NCBI GenBank assembly: GCA_963204915.1
Contig: CAUJHS010000113.1
Coordinates: 124,001 to 188,000 of the forward strand
Length of the DNA stretch: 64,000 nt
DNA from: Planctomycetota bacterium
Lineage (GTDB): Bacteria; Planctomycetota; Planctomycetia; Pirellulales; Pirellulaceae
Direction: 5' to 3'
Shown here: positions 45,883 to 53,254 of the stretch, in pieces
How positions within the stretch are numbered: the stretch's first letter is position 1
Layout: each line of letters opens with the position of its first letter
Notes under the pieces: generated by a model
The model's input: only the letters and a program-made list of their open reading frames with translations
Told to the model about the DNA's origin: nothing
Database searches by the model: none
Made by a program: the position numbers and the translations under genes

Positions 45883-47882
45883 AGTTAGCCCTATACCGCG
45901 TTCGGTTTTTCCTTGCCGTGTGGTCATGTTTTGCGGGGGCCTCGGCCTACAGCCTTGCCGACGATGCCCCCGCATCGGCCAATGCCCCCGAAGCGAGCGA
46001 ATCAGCCGAAACGCCCGCAGCGGCCGACGCGCAAGAAGCAAGCGACCCCGCGGAATCAAGCCAGCCGCCCAAGTCGGCGGTCGCGCCCGAAGCGACCAAT
46101 CCAACGGCGAACGCCGCAAGCGTGCCCGAACCAGTTTTGGAGTTCGAACGGCAACGCATCGCTGCGGTTGCCAAGGCGATGCAGCCTACCGTATCGGTCT
46201 TCGCCGCAGGTGGAGGGGGAGGCGGTTCCGGCGTGGTCATTTCTCCCGATGGTTACGCGCTGACGAACTTCCACGTCGTCAAGCCAGCCGGGAATTTCAT
46301 GAAGGCCAGCCTGCCCGATGGAAATCTGTACGACGCCGTGCTCGTCGGTTTGGACCCCACGGGTGATGTGGCGCTCATCAAGTTGTTTGGGCGAGACGAT
46401 TTCCCCACCGCCGAAATGGCCGACAGCGATCACGTGCGCGTGGGCGACTGGTGCTTTGCCATTGGCAACCCGTTTTTGCTGGCCACCGATTTTCAGCCCA
46501 CGGTGAGCTATGGCATTGTGTCGGGCGTCCATCGCTATCAATACCCGGCCGGTACCTTGCTTGAATACGCCGACTGCATTCAAACCGACGCGGCGATCAA
46601 TCCCGGCAACTCGGGTGGGCCTTTGTTTGACGCTCAAGGCCGGTTAATCGGAATCAATGGGCGCGGCTCCTTTGAGAAACGCGGCCGGGTGAATGTCGGT
46701 GTGGGTTACGCCATTTCGATCAATCAGATCAAGAACTTTTTGGGCTACTTGCGCAGTGGCCGCATTGTGGATCACGCCACGTTGGGGGCGACCGTCTCTT
46801 CCGATGAAGAAGGCCGTGTGGTAGTGACGAACATCCTGCCGACATCGGACGCCAACCGCCGCGGCCTGGAGTATGGCGACGAAATCGTCGCGTTCGGCGG
46901 ACGAGAGATTAACACGGTCAACGGTTTCAAAAACGTGCTGGGCATCTATCCCAAAGGTTGGCGCGTTCCGCTGACGTACCGCCGCGGCGATGAGCTGCAT
47001 GACATTTGGGTGCGGCTGGCGGGAGTGCATCGCCAGGAAGAGCTGATTCAAAAGACGATAGGCGCTCCCATCGAGGAGCCGCTGCCGCAACCGAAAGAAG
47101 CACCGAAGAAAGAGGGAGAGGAACAACCCGGCGACGATGGCGACGGCGAGGAGCGTCCTAAAATCCAGCCGCCTATTCCGGGGCAAGACCCTCTTCCCAA
47201 ACGCATGAACCCTCATGCGGCGCCGCCGCCTCCGAAAGAACTGGCGAAGTATCACGTCGAGCGAGAAGGCTACGCGAATTACTATTTCAATCAATTGAAC
47301 CGCGACCGGGTTTGGAGCGCATTCACCTCGGCCAGCGGCGACTTCTCCACAGCGGCAGGCCCCTGGGAGTTGGAAGGAACGCTTGCCGGCGGCGGACCGT
47401 TTGCAGCCCGGCTTGCACAGGACGGGGCGCGCGGCGTCTTCCCGCGCGGTGAAGTTCGCTTGGAGTTGGATCGTGACTTAGGCGAACAACTGGTTCCTGC
47501 CGAGAGCGGGGGTTTGCTCGTCGCGTTGCACCTGTGGCGCCGGCTGCTTGTCGAGGGACCGTCGCAATACGGCGACGTGTACTACCTGGGGACAGCGCCC
47601 ATGCCTGGCGGTCAAGGCATGGCCGACGTTCTCGTGGCCGTGTACGACGTAGTCGAGTCGTGGTTCTACTTCCACCCGGACAGTGGCCAACTGGTGTATA
47701 TGGAAATGTTCGCCGACACGCACGCCGACCCGTGCGAAATTTACTTCGACGAGTATCACGCAATTGAGGGTCGTCAACTGCCGCATCGGTTTGACGTGCG
47801 TCATGGCGACGCCCAGTTCGCCGTGATCAACTTGAACGTAGCCAAGACCCCTCAGGGCGCCGCCCCGGCAGGTGAAAACTAG
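45879..47882 (+). CDS. HtrA/DegP-like serine protease with PDZ domain
   Basis: 667 residues from ATG 45879, coupled to the preceding gene by ATGA. After a signal peptide and an Ala/Glu/Pro-rich linker comes a trypsin-like domain with complete triad: His132 in ALTNFHVV, Asp163 in DPTGDVALIKL, Ser245 in INPGNSGGPL. A PDZ domain follows at about 290-365 (TNILPTSDANRRGLEYGDEI). The C-terminal ~270 residues, separated by an acidic/Lys-rich linker, are unassigned beta-rich sequence. It is the only catalytically intact member of three neighbouring HtrA-like proteins. Confidence 0.92.
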   Translation: MKLALYRVRFFLAVWSCFAGASAYSLADDAPASANAPEASESAETPAAADAQEASDPAESSQPPKSAVAPEATNPTANAASVPEPVLEFERQRIAAVAKAMQPTVSVFAAGGGGGGSGVVISPDGYALTNFHVVKPAGNFMKASLPDGNLYDAVLVGLDPTGDVALIKLFGRDDFPTAEMADSDHVRVGDWCFAIGNPFLLATDFQPTVSYGIVSGVHRYQYPAGTLLEYADCIQTDAAINPGNSGGPLFDAQGRLIGINGRGSFEKRGRVNVGVGYAISINQIKNFLGYLRSGRIVDHATLGATVSSDEEGRVVVTNILPTSDANRRGLEYGDEIVAFGGREINTVNGFKNVLGIYPKGWRVPLTYRRGDELHDIWVRLAGVHRQEELIQKTIGAPIEEPLPQPKEAPKKEGEEQPGDDGDGEERPKIQPPIPGQDPLPKRMNPHAAPPPPKELAKYHVEREGYANYYFNQLNRDRVWSAFTSASGDFSTAAGPWELEGTLAGGGPFAARLAQDGARGVFPRGEVRLELDRDLGEQLVPAESGGLLVALHLWRRLLVEGPSQYGDVYYLGTAPMPGGQGMADVLVAVYDVVESWFYFHPDSGQLVYMEMFADTHADPCEIYFDEYHAIEGRQLPHRFDVRHGDAQFAVINLNVAKTPQGAAPAGEN

Positions 47883-47912
47883 CCTTATCTTACGATCTTG
47901 GGAGAACGGTGC

Positions 47913-48950
47913 GTGAAACTCCAAGCCGACCTGAAGGTGTTTTCCATGAGGCTGCTGTTGGGCGCCCTGCTGGTCGCGGCCGCATTAATTCAACCTGCCG
48001 TGGCGGGGCCGTCGTTGGCGGACGCGATCGGCAATGTACAACCCAAGATGGTGAAAGTCTACGGTGCCGGCGGCTTTCAACAATTAGAGGCGTACCAAAG
48101 CGGTTTTCTGATCTCGGCCGAAGGGCACGTGCTCACCGTGTGGAGCTACGTGCTCGACACCGATTACATCACCATAACCCTGGATGACGGCCGGAAGTTC
48201 CAAGCTGAAGTCATCGGCGCTGACCCGCGCCTGGAAATCGCGGTGCTTAAGATTGACGCGCGAGATCTTCCGCACTTCAACCTGAACGACGCAGCCGAGG
48301 CGGATGTGGGCGACCGCGTACTCGCGTTCTCGAACTTGTACGGCGTCGCCACCGGCGATGAGCCAGCCAGCGTCCAAAAGGGAATCGTCTCTGCGAAGAC
48401 GGAACTTGCCGCCCGTCGCGGGGCCTTCGAAACTCCGTACACTGGTCCGGTGTATGTGGTCGACGCGATGACGAACAACCCCGGGGCCGCCGGAGGCGCG
48501 CTGACCAATCGCCAGGGGCGGTTGCTCGCGCTTTTGGGTAAAGAGCTCCGCAATGAATTGTCGAGCACATGGCTGAATTACGCGGTTCCTGTTCAAGAGC
48601 TGGCGGCCGCAACCGATGACATTCTTGCAGGCAAAGTACGACCGCGAGGCGATGACGAAAATCTGCGCCGCCCGGCCGATCCGCTCACCCTCACCTTGCT
48701 GGGCATTACGGCGGTCCCGCCGGTGCTTCCCAAGACGCCGCCGTTTATTGATGCCGTGCGTTCCGAATCGACCGCCGGTCGAGCGGGCTTACAGCCCGAC
48801 GATTTGATTCTGTTTGTCAACAACCGGATTGTTTCGTCGCTTGAAGCGCTGGAAAACGAGCTTGCTTTACTCGACCGAGACGACTCCGTGCGGCTCACGG
48901 TGCAACGCGGGCAGCAGTTAATCGACGTAACGCTAGGTGCGCGCGAGTAA
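47913..48950 (+). CDS. HtrA-like protein with degenerate catalytic triad
   Basis: 345 residues from GTG 47913 (GGAG eight bases upstream); an ATG at 47946 is an alternative. A signal peptide (LLLGALLVAAALIQPAVA) precedes a trypsin-like fold and a PDZ domain near 260-340 (STAGRAGLQPDDLILFVNNR). Alignment with the preceding HtrA shows all three catalytic residues lost: LTNFHVV is LTVWSYV (His to Ser78), GDVALIKL is LEIAVLKI (Asp to Glu108), NPGNSGG is NPGAAGG (Ser to Ala193). It is likely a non-catalytic chaperone, decoy or scaffold in the envelope. Confidence 0.85.
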   Translation: MKLQADLKVFSMRLLLGALLVAAALIQPAVAGPSLADAIGNVQPKMVKVYGAGGFQQLEAYQSGFLISAEGHVLTVWSYVLDTDYITITLDDGRKFQAEVIGADPRLEIAVLKIDARDLPHFNLNDAAEADVGDRVLAFSNLYGVATGDEPASVQKGIVSAKTELAARRGAFETPYTGPVYVVDAMTNNPGAAGGALTNRQGRLLALLGKELRNELSSTWLNYAVPVQELAAATDDILAGKVRPRGDDENLRRPADPLTLTLLGITAVPPVLPKTPPFIDAVRSESTAGRAGLQPDDLILFVNNRIVSSLEALENELALLDRDDSVRLTVQRGQQLIDVTLGARE

Positions 48951-49050
48951 CTTCGTGCGGCACAGCGCATTCGCGCCTAACTTGACCTTTCCAATCCTGG
49001 TGCGGCTTGCAACGCTTCTGGCGACCACGAGTCTCCGACGAGGGATACGC

Positions 49051-51006
49051 ATGAAGATCACCATCTGGGCCTCGTCCCTCGCATTGCTTTTTGTGGTTTG
49101 CCGTATCGGCATTCCACAGGAAGACGTCGATCTGCTGGAAGAGCAGACATTTCGCGCCGCCGTTGATCGCGTTGCGCCTTCCGTGGTGCAGATCGAGGCC
49201 ATTGGCGGTCTGGAGCGCGTGGGCGAAGTGCTCGTTGGAAGCGGCCCAACGACGGGTCTCGTCGTGGCGGAGGACGGCTATATCCTCTCCAGTGCGTTTA
49301 ATTTTATCCAAGAACCCACGTCAATCCTGGTGACCTTGCCCAGCGGCAAACGCGCATCGGCCGCCATTGTAGCGCGCGACAAAAGCCGAATGTTGGTGTT
49401 ACTAAAGGCGGAGGCGGAAGAAAAACTTCCGGTTCCCCAGTTCGTACCGCGCTCCGAGATGCAGGTCGGCCAGTGGACCATTGCCGTGGGTCGCACTTTC
49501 CAGACCGACCGGCCCAATGTGTCCACCGGCGTCCTGAGCGCGGTGAATCGGATTTGGGGCAAGGCGATTCAAACCGATGCGCGCGTCTCGCCTACGAATT
49601 ATGGCGGTCCGCTCGTCGACCTGTATGGCCGCGTGTTGGGCATCCTCGTTCCTTTGTCGCCGCAACAGGAAGGCGAGGTGGCCGGCGCCGAATGGTATGA
49701 CTCGGGTATTGGCTTTGCCGTACCCGTCGCGGAAGTCCTGCCGCACTTGGAAAAGATGAAGTCGGGCGAGGACTTGCGGCCTGGCGTGTTGGGCGTCTCA
49801 CTAAAAGGGCAGGATCAATTTGCCGATCCGGCGCGCGTCGGCGCCGTACAACCTAAATCGCCTGCTGCGACGGCCGGCTTGAAAGTCGGAGATGAAATTG
49901 TCGAAGCGGATGGCAAGGCCGTTGTCAGACAAGTTCAACTCAAGCACATTCTTGGCGCCCGTTACGCTGGCGACGTAGTGAAACTGGTGGTTCGACGCGG
50001 CGACGAACGCATCGAAGCCGAGGCAACCCTCGCCGCAGAGTTAGAGCCGTACGTGCATCCGTTTCTCGGTGTGCTGCCGCGACGCGACAATAGCGACCTG
50101 CAAGGCGTGGCGACTCGCTATGTGTACCCGGCCAGTCCAGCCGCCGAGGCAGGCCTTGAAGCGGGAGATCGCATCACAACACTTAACGGCGAGATGATTG
50201 CGAACCCCGCCGCCTTGCGTGAGAAGTTCGCCAATCTCGAGCCTGGCGCCAAGGTACGAATCGGAGTGGTTCGGCAGGAAGAGACGAGGGAAGTTGAGGT
50301 TACGTTGGCCCGTTTGCCGGAAGAAATTCCCGGCGAACTGCCGGCCGCACACGACCCTGTGGCTGCGCCAGAGCAGGCGCCCGTCACGGGCGCGGTCGAA
50401 ATCAAACTACCGGAAGAACCGAACGATTGCGTGGCGTACGTTCCCGCCACGTATAACCCGCAAGTTCCACATGGTGTTGTCATCTGGTTGCATCGCCCCA
50501 GCGGTTTCGATCAAGACAAAATAATCGAGCAGTGGAAAGATCTGTGTGAAAAGCACGACCTGATTGTGCTGGCTCCTCAGTCAGACGATCCGGCCCGGTG
50601 GCTGCCGACGGAGATCGACTTCATTCGCAAGTCGTACGATGACCTCGCGGGAAAGTATGCGGTGGACCCACAACGGGTGATCGTCCATGGTCATGAAGCC
50701 GGCGGCGCCATGGCTTTTTTGACCGCCTTTGCGCATCGCGAAGTAGTGCGTGGAGTGGCGGGTGTCGACGCCGCGGTTCCTGGTCGCGTTGTGCCGCCTG
50801 CGAACGACCCGCTCCAACGTTTGGCCGTTTACCTGACCAAACCTGCAACGGGGCGCCTTACGGAGAGAGTCGAGCAAAATGCGGCGCAGCTTCGCAAGAT
50901 GGGCTATCCCGTAACGGTGCATGACGTGATGGAAGAGTCGCGCTACCTGCGGCCCGAGGAGTTGCAGGAGCTCGCTCGCTGGATCGACACGCTTGATCGG
51001 CTATAA
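49051..51006 (+). CDS. HtrA-like pseudoprotease fused to two PDZ domains and an inactive alpha/beta-hydrolase
   Basis: 651 residues from ATG 49051 with GAGGGA upstream. A signal peptide precedes a trypsin-like domain with the triad replaced (His to Phe83, Asp to Met114, Ser to Tyr184 in SPTNYGGPL). PDZ domains lie at about 243-325 and 336-420 (SPAAEAGLEAGDRITTLNGE). The C-terminal ~200 residues form an alpha/beta-hydrolase fold (VPHGVVIWLHRPSGF) whose nucleophile elbow reads GHEAG: Glu549 in place of Ser. Both enzymatic modules therefore look inactive and binding is the probable role. It ends the plus-strand train. Confidence 0.83.
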   Translation: MKITIWASSLALLFVVCRIGIPQEDVDLLEEQTFRAAVDRVAPSVVQIEAIGGLERVGEVLVGSGPTTGLVVAEDGYILSSAFNFIQEPTSILVTLPSGKRASAAIVARDKSRMLVLLKAEAEEKLPVPQFVPRSEMQVGQWTIAVGRTFQTDRPNVSTGVLSAVNRIWGKAIQTDARVSPTNYGGPLVDLYGRVLGILVPLSPQQEGEVAGAEWYDSGIGFAVPVAEVLPHLEKMKSGEDLRPGVLGVSLKGQDQFADPARVGAVQPKSPAATAGLKVGDEIVEADGKAVVRQVQLKHILGARYAGDVVKLVVRRGDERIEAEATLAAELEPYVHPFLGVLPRRDNSDLQGVATRYVYPASPAAEAGLEAGDRITTLNGEMIANPAALREKFANLEPGAKVRIGVVRQEETREVEVTLARLPEEIPGELPAAHDPVAAPEQAPVTGAVEIKLPEEPNDCVAYVPATYNPQVPHGVVIWLHRPSGFDQDKIIEQWKDLCEKHDLIVLAPQSDDPARWLPTEIDFIRKSYDDLAGKYAVDPQRVIVHGHEAGGAMAFLTAFAHREVVRGVAGVDAAVPGRVVPPANDPLQRLAVYLTKPATGRLTERVEQNAAQLRKMGYPVTVHDVMEESRYLRPEELQELARWIDTLDRL

Positions 51007-51141
51007 CACGCTTTCATTTGCGAATTCGTGGATTTCGGCAACCGTAAGGCAACGAATCGAAAGGGTGAACTGCCGCTTCCGAATGGTGCGTGCAACGACG
51101 TTCGAAAAAAATCCTACGACTCGAATTTTCGGCTCTTGCCT

Positions 51142-51170
51142 TTGAAAATTTCTGCGTAAAATAACAATAT
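51142..51170 (+). promoter_or_regulatory. Possible promoter upstream of the structured RNA region
   Basis: TTGAAA (51142-51147) and CAATAT (51165-51170) are 17 bases apart; a further TATAGC overlaps the second. Similarity to the consensus is moderate. A transcript starting near 51178 would run about 330 bases to the terminator at 51476. Confidence 0.35.
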
Positions 51171-51257
51171 AGCGGTCGCGCAAACGCAGCGCGAAGGACT
51201 ATAAGCCGCCGACAGTCGCAAGTCTTGGCTAAACGCGACGGGCGGGTACTTTCAAGT

Positions 51258-51273
51258 AAAGGAGGTGGTCCAG
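51258..51273 (+). promoter_or_regulatory. Extended Shine-Dalgarno, complementary to 16 bases of the 16S rRNA 3' end
   Basis: AAAGGAGGTGGTCCAG pairs continuously with the bacterial consensus CUGGAUCACCUCCUUU (the genome's own 16S end is not in the window); the only non-Watson-Crick pair is G-U at base 51268. Ordinary Shine-Dalgarno sites pair over 4-8 bases. Confidence 0.7.
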
Positions 51274-51475
51274 TGGAATATGTCTGTACTAGCCAGCGAG
51301 GCGGTCACGCCTGACGGCTCGTCGGCGGACTTGCCCAAGTTTCACGGAACGCTTCTCTCCTTGCGAGATGAATCGTGATGTGGACGGCGGCCGCCTCCTC
51401 GCAGCGACCCCCTACGTTTTTGGTCGCAGATCAGCCTTTGGCGACATCGGTTGATTTTGGTTGCGAGTTTTTCGA

Positions 51476-51507
51476 GGCCCGGCTTCTTCGGAGGCCGGGC
51501 CTTTTTT
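51476..51507 (+). terminator. Strong intrinsic terminator with UUCG tetraloop
   Basis: GGCCCGGC plus TTC (51476-51486) pairs with GAG plus GCCGGGCC (51491-51501), 11 bp with one G-U, around the tetraloop TTCG (51487-51490), followed by TTTTTT (51502-51507). It ends the structured region. Confidence 0.9.
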
Positions 51508-51593
51508 CATTAACTCATCTTACCCTGGGAACCCCAATCCGTCGTGAACCGCAGGCGCACTGCGTGGCGCAACATCCTCGTACTGGCGCGTCA

Positions 51594-51623
51594 TTGCTCA
51601 ACCTACGTGTCAGTTGGTACAAT
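51594..51623 (+). promoter_or_regulatory. Promoter of the small HTH gene
   Basis: TTGCTC (51594-51599) and TACAAT (51618-51623) are 18 bases apart, 46 bases upstream of the ATG at 51669. Its position just after the terminator shows that the HTH gene is transcribed independently. Confidence 0.6.
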
Positions 51624-51668
51624 AACCGAGGATTGTCGCGGTTCCATCATTCAAGGGAGATTCAAACC

Positions 51669-51887
51669 ATGGGGATTGAAGAAGCCTTGCGCGCGGCCAT
51701 TGCCGACCGAATTGCAAATGGAGAAACAATGCATGCGATCGGAGTGGCCAGCGGCGCGGGACATGCCGTGTTAAGCCGCTTCATCAATGAGCAGCGTACT
51801 CTCACGCTGCCGACGGCCGATAAGCTAGCCGCCTACCTGGGCGTTACCGCAACGTTTAAACCGGTCAAACGACGCAAACGCAAATAG
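51669..51887 (+). CDS. Small XRE-type helix-turn-helix protein
   Basis: 72 residues from ATG 51669 with AGGGAGA upstream; a longer frame from 51375 covers the terminator and is rejected. It begins MGIEEALRAAIADRIANGET and continues with GVASGAGHAVLSRFINEQRT and LPTADKLAAYLGVT, the pattern of an XRE/Cro DNA-binding domain in which GAGHAVLSRFI is the recognition region. The C-terminus is basic (FKPVKRRKRK). At this size it is probably a stand-alone DNA-binding protein of phage or toxin-antitoxin type, but no partner is adjacent. Confidence 0.8.
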   Translation: MGIEEALRAAIADRIANGETMHAIGVASGAGHAVLSRFINEQRTLTLPTADKLAAYLGVTATFKPVKRRKRK

Positions 51888-51963
51888 GCAAATAGACTCT
51901 GCAGGCCATTTGGCGACCGTTACGGAGCGCAAGGGCGCTTTCCCAGACGTGTTCCTGCTCGCT

Positions 51964-52341
51964 TTAGAACCCGTAATACTCGCCCGGTCCGTAGTATTGG
52001 TTGTAATACGGGTTGGCGTAGGTGTCGTAAAAGAAACCCGACGTCATGGGAGGTACGCCGTACGGCAGCGGACGAAAGTTGTAATGCGTTGGATAAAAAT
52101 ACGGATCAAACCAAATCGTCCGCGGATCAATCACCGGTGGAAAGACCGGCGTAAGGCCCATACGCGGTGCGACGGGAGGCAAGGTAGGCAGCTGATCGAG
52201 CTTGATTTCCACATGCGGCTGCATGGGTAGTGTACTGGGAATGGTCGATGTACGCACAGGCGGGAATGGGTCCTGGCCCCACACATCCGAGGCGCTGAAG
52301 GATACCATCCCGGCAAGCGAGACCAAAAGCCAACCGCGCAT
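51964..52341 (-). CDS. Secreted Tyr/Pro-rich small protein
   Basis: 125 residues from the ATG at 52339-52341, giving a signal peptide (WLLVSLAGMVSFSASDVWG) and a Pro/Tyr/Phe-rich mature chain: PPVIDPRTIWFDPYFYPTHY then YANPYYNQYYGPGEYYGF at the C-terminus. No family is recognised. The Tyr/Gly/Pro-rich end resembles secreted adhesive or spore-coat-like proteins, but this is composition only. It lies downstream of csrA on the same strand, 192 bases away. Confidence 0.65.
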   Translation of the reverse strand: MRGWLLVSLAGMVSFSASDVWGQDPFPPVRTSTIPSTLPMQPHVEIKLDQLPTLPPVAPRMGLTPVFPPVIDPRTIWFDPYFYPTHYNFRPLPYGVPPMTSGFFYDTYANPYYNQYYGPGEYYGF

Positions 52342-52533
52342 GATGGAGATCCCCTGATAAAAACCGTCGTTCGAGTGCGAACATCGCGAGAGGCACAGCC
52401 CTGACTGCCTCCTTCGCTCGCCGAAAACCGTTCGGCGAAGAAGGTGAAAGCACCGGCGTTCGTAGCCTAACTGGCCCCGACGAAACACGTTACGCACTTA
52501 GTTCAGCGCAACGTGTCACAAGCTGCGTCCCCT

Positions 52534-52785
52534 CTACGAAGCTGCGCAAGTATAGCTGATGGTTGGCGCCGTTTCGCCGGTCAATGGCGATGATCCTTCT
52601 TTTTCTGGCGCCTCCAGAGGGAGGGTGATTTCTACCGTTTCGATCAGTTCGCCCCGGCGTATGCTCATGTCGGTGGGAGCGTCGATTCCTAAGCGAATGG
52701 TGTTCCCTTTGATTTGCAACACCTTTACGGTGATGCGGCCATCGATCACCACCGTTTCACGATTCTTTCGCGAGAGTACTAACAT
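52534..52785 (-). CDS. csrA: Carbon storage regulator CsrA
   Basis: 83 residues; the ordinary protein has about 61, so there is a C-terminal extension (EKEGSSPLTGETAPTISYTC). The start MLVLSRKNRETVVIDGRITV and RLGIDAPTDMSIRRGEL contain the RNA-binding residues of CsrA, a dimer that binds GGA-containing loops in mRNA leaders. AAGGAGG immediately before the ATG is itself a CsrA-type GGA site, so autoregulation is plausible. A small gene precedes it by 24 bases (52810-53037), with a strong promoter beyond. No flagellar genes are adjacent, the usual neighbours of csrA elsewhere. Confidence 0.96.
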   Translation of the reverse strand: MLVLSRKNRETVVIDGRITVKVLQIKGNTIRLGIDAPTDMSIRRGELIETVEITLPLEAPEKEGSSPLTGETAPTISYTCAAS

Positions 52786-52809
52786 GTGAGCATCCTCCTT
52801 GAAGCAAAC

Positions 52810-53037
52810 TCAGGAACAGGAAAGCGACAGGTCCACCGCACTGACCGCTGGACCCGCATTGTGGGGAATCAAACGAAACGTCGCCGGGCGACGCGAACGT
52901 GACGGCGCATGAGTGGGAGCGGAAGGCCCCGAACCAACATCATCCAAACCATAACGAGCGAGCACATTTGGCATGATTTCCCCAATGTGTTGCGGCTGTT
53001 GGACTTGGACACGATTACGAGTGATGATCGAACGCAT
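52810..53037 (-). CDS. Small hypothetical protein upstream of csrA
   Basis: 75 residues from the ATG at 53035-53037. The segment QPQHIGEIMPNVLARYGLDD resembles the N-terminal helix of DUF721/DciA-like proteins; the rest is Ser/Pro/Arg-rich. The Shine-Dalgarno is poor, but a near-consensus promoter lies 44 bases upstream and csrA starts 24 bases after its stop, so it would be the first gene of a two-gene operon. A competing overlapping frame on the other strand has no support. Confidence 0.45.
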   Translation of the reverse strand: MRSIITRNRVQVQQPQHIGEIMPNVLARYGLDDVGSGPSAPTHAPSRSRRPATFRLIPHNAGPAVSAVDLSLSCS

Positions 53038-53080
53038 GAGATCGATGGGGAAAAGGTGAACGGATATTCACTTTTTCACA

Positions 53081-53108
53081 ATTGTAGGGGTTAGTGTAAA
53101 TTTGTCAA
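53081..53108 (-). promoter_or_regulatory. Strong promoter for csrA and its upstream gene
   Basis: On the minus strand, TTGACA (complement of 53103-53108) and TACAAT (complement of 53081-53086) are 16 bases apart, full and five-of-six consensus matches. A second TTGACA (53118-53123) forms a direct repeat of the -35 region 15 bases upstream. The start would lie near 53074, leaving a leader of about 37 bases. Confidence 0.75.
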
Positions 53109-53254
53109 CTGTTCATTTGTCAATTTCCAAAGGTGTTTGTTGAGGGTGATCTTGTGCTCCCAGCAACACCGTAAGTAAAAGGTACGCGGTATGTGGGACA
53201 CGTCTGGTCCCGCCAGCGAAAGCCTTCGCAAAAATCTTTGGCGTTTTAGGAGCA

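Larger units (their letters stand above)
51178..51507 (+). ncRNA. Candidate structured RNA or leader with anti-Shine-Dalgarno-complementary site
   Basis: About 330 bases between a possible promoter and a strong terminator hold no long frame but several hairpins: 51299-51312 (AGGCG/CGCCT), 51362-51403 (TGCGAG/CTCGCA), 51404-51427 (GCGACC/GGTCGC) and the terminator. The sequence AAAGGAGGTGGTCCAG (51258-51273) is complementary to the canonical last 16 bases of bacterial 16S rRNA with one G-U pair. A GTG at 51273 (13-codon frame to 51314) has six-base spacing from AAGGAGGT, and an ATG at 51280 in another frame opens 32 codons to 51378. It matches no RNA family I recognise. It could be an untranslated RNA, a leader peptide or a standby site. 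Confidence 0.45.

Noticed and set aside
51375..51668. In-frame upstream extension of the HTH gene
   Set aside because: It would run through the strong terminator at 51476-51507, and the extra residues lack protein character; a promoter and Shine-Dalgarno support the ATG at 51669.
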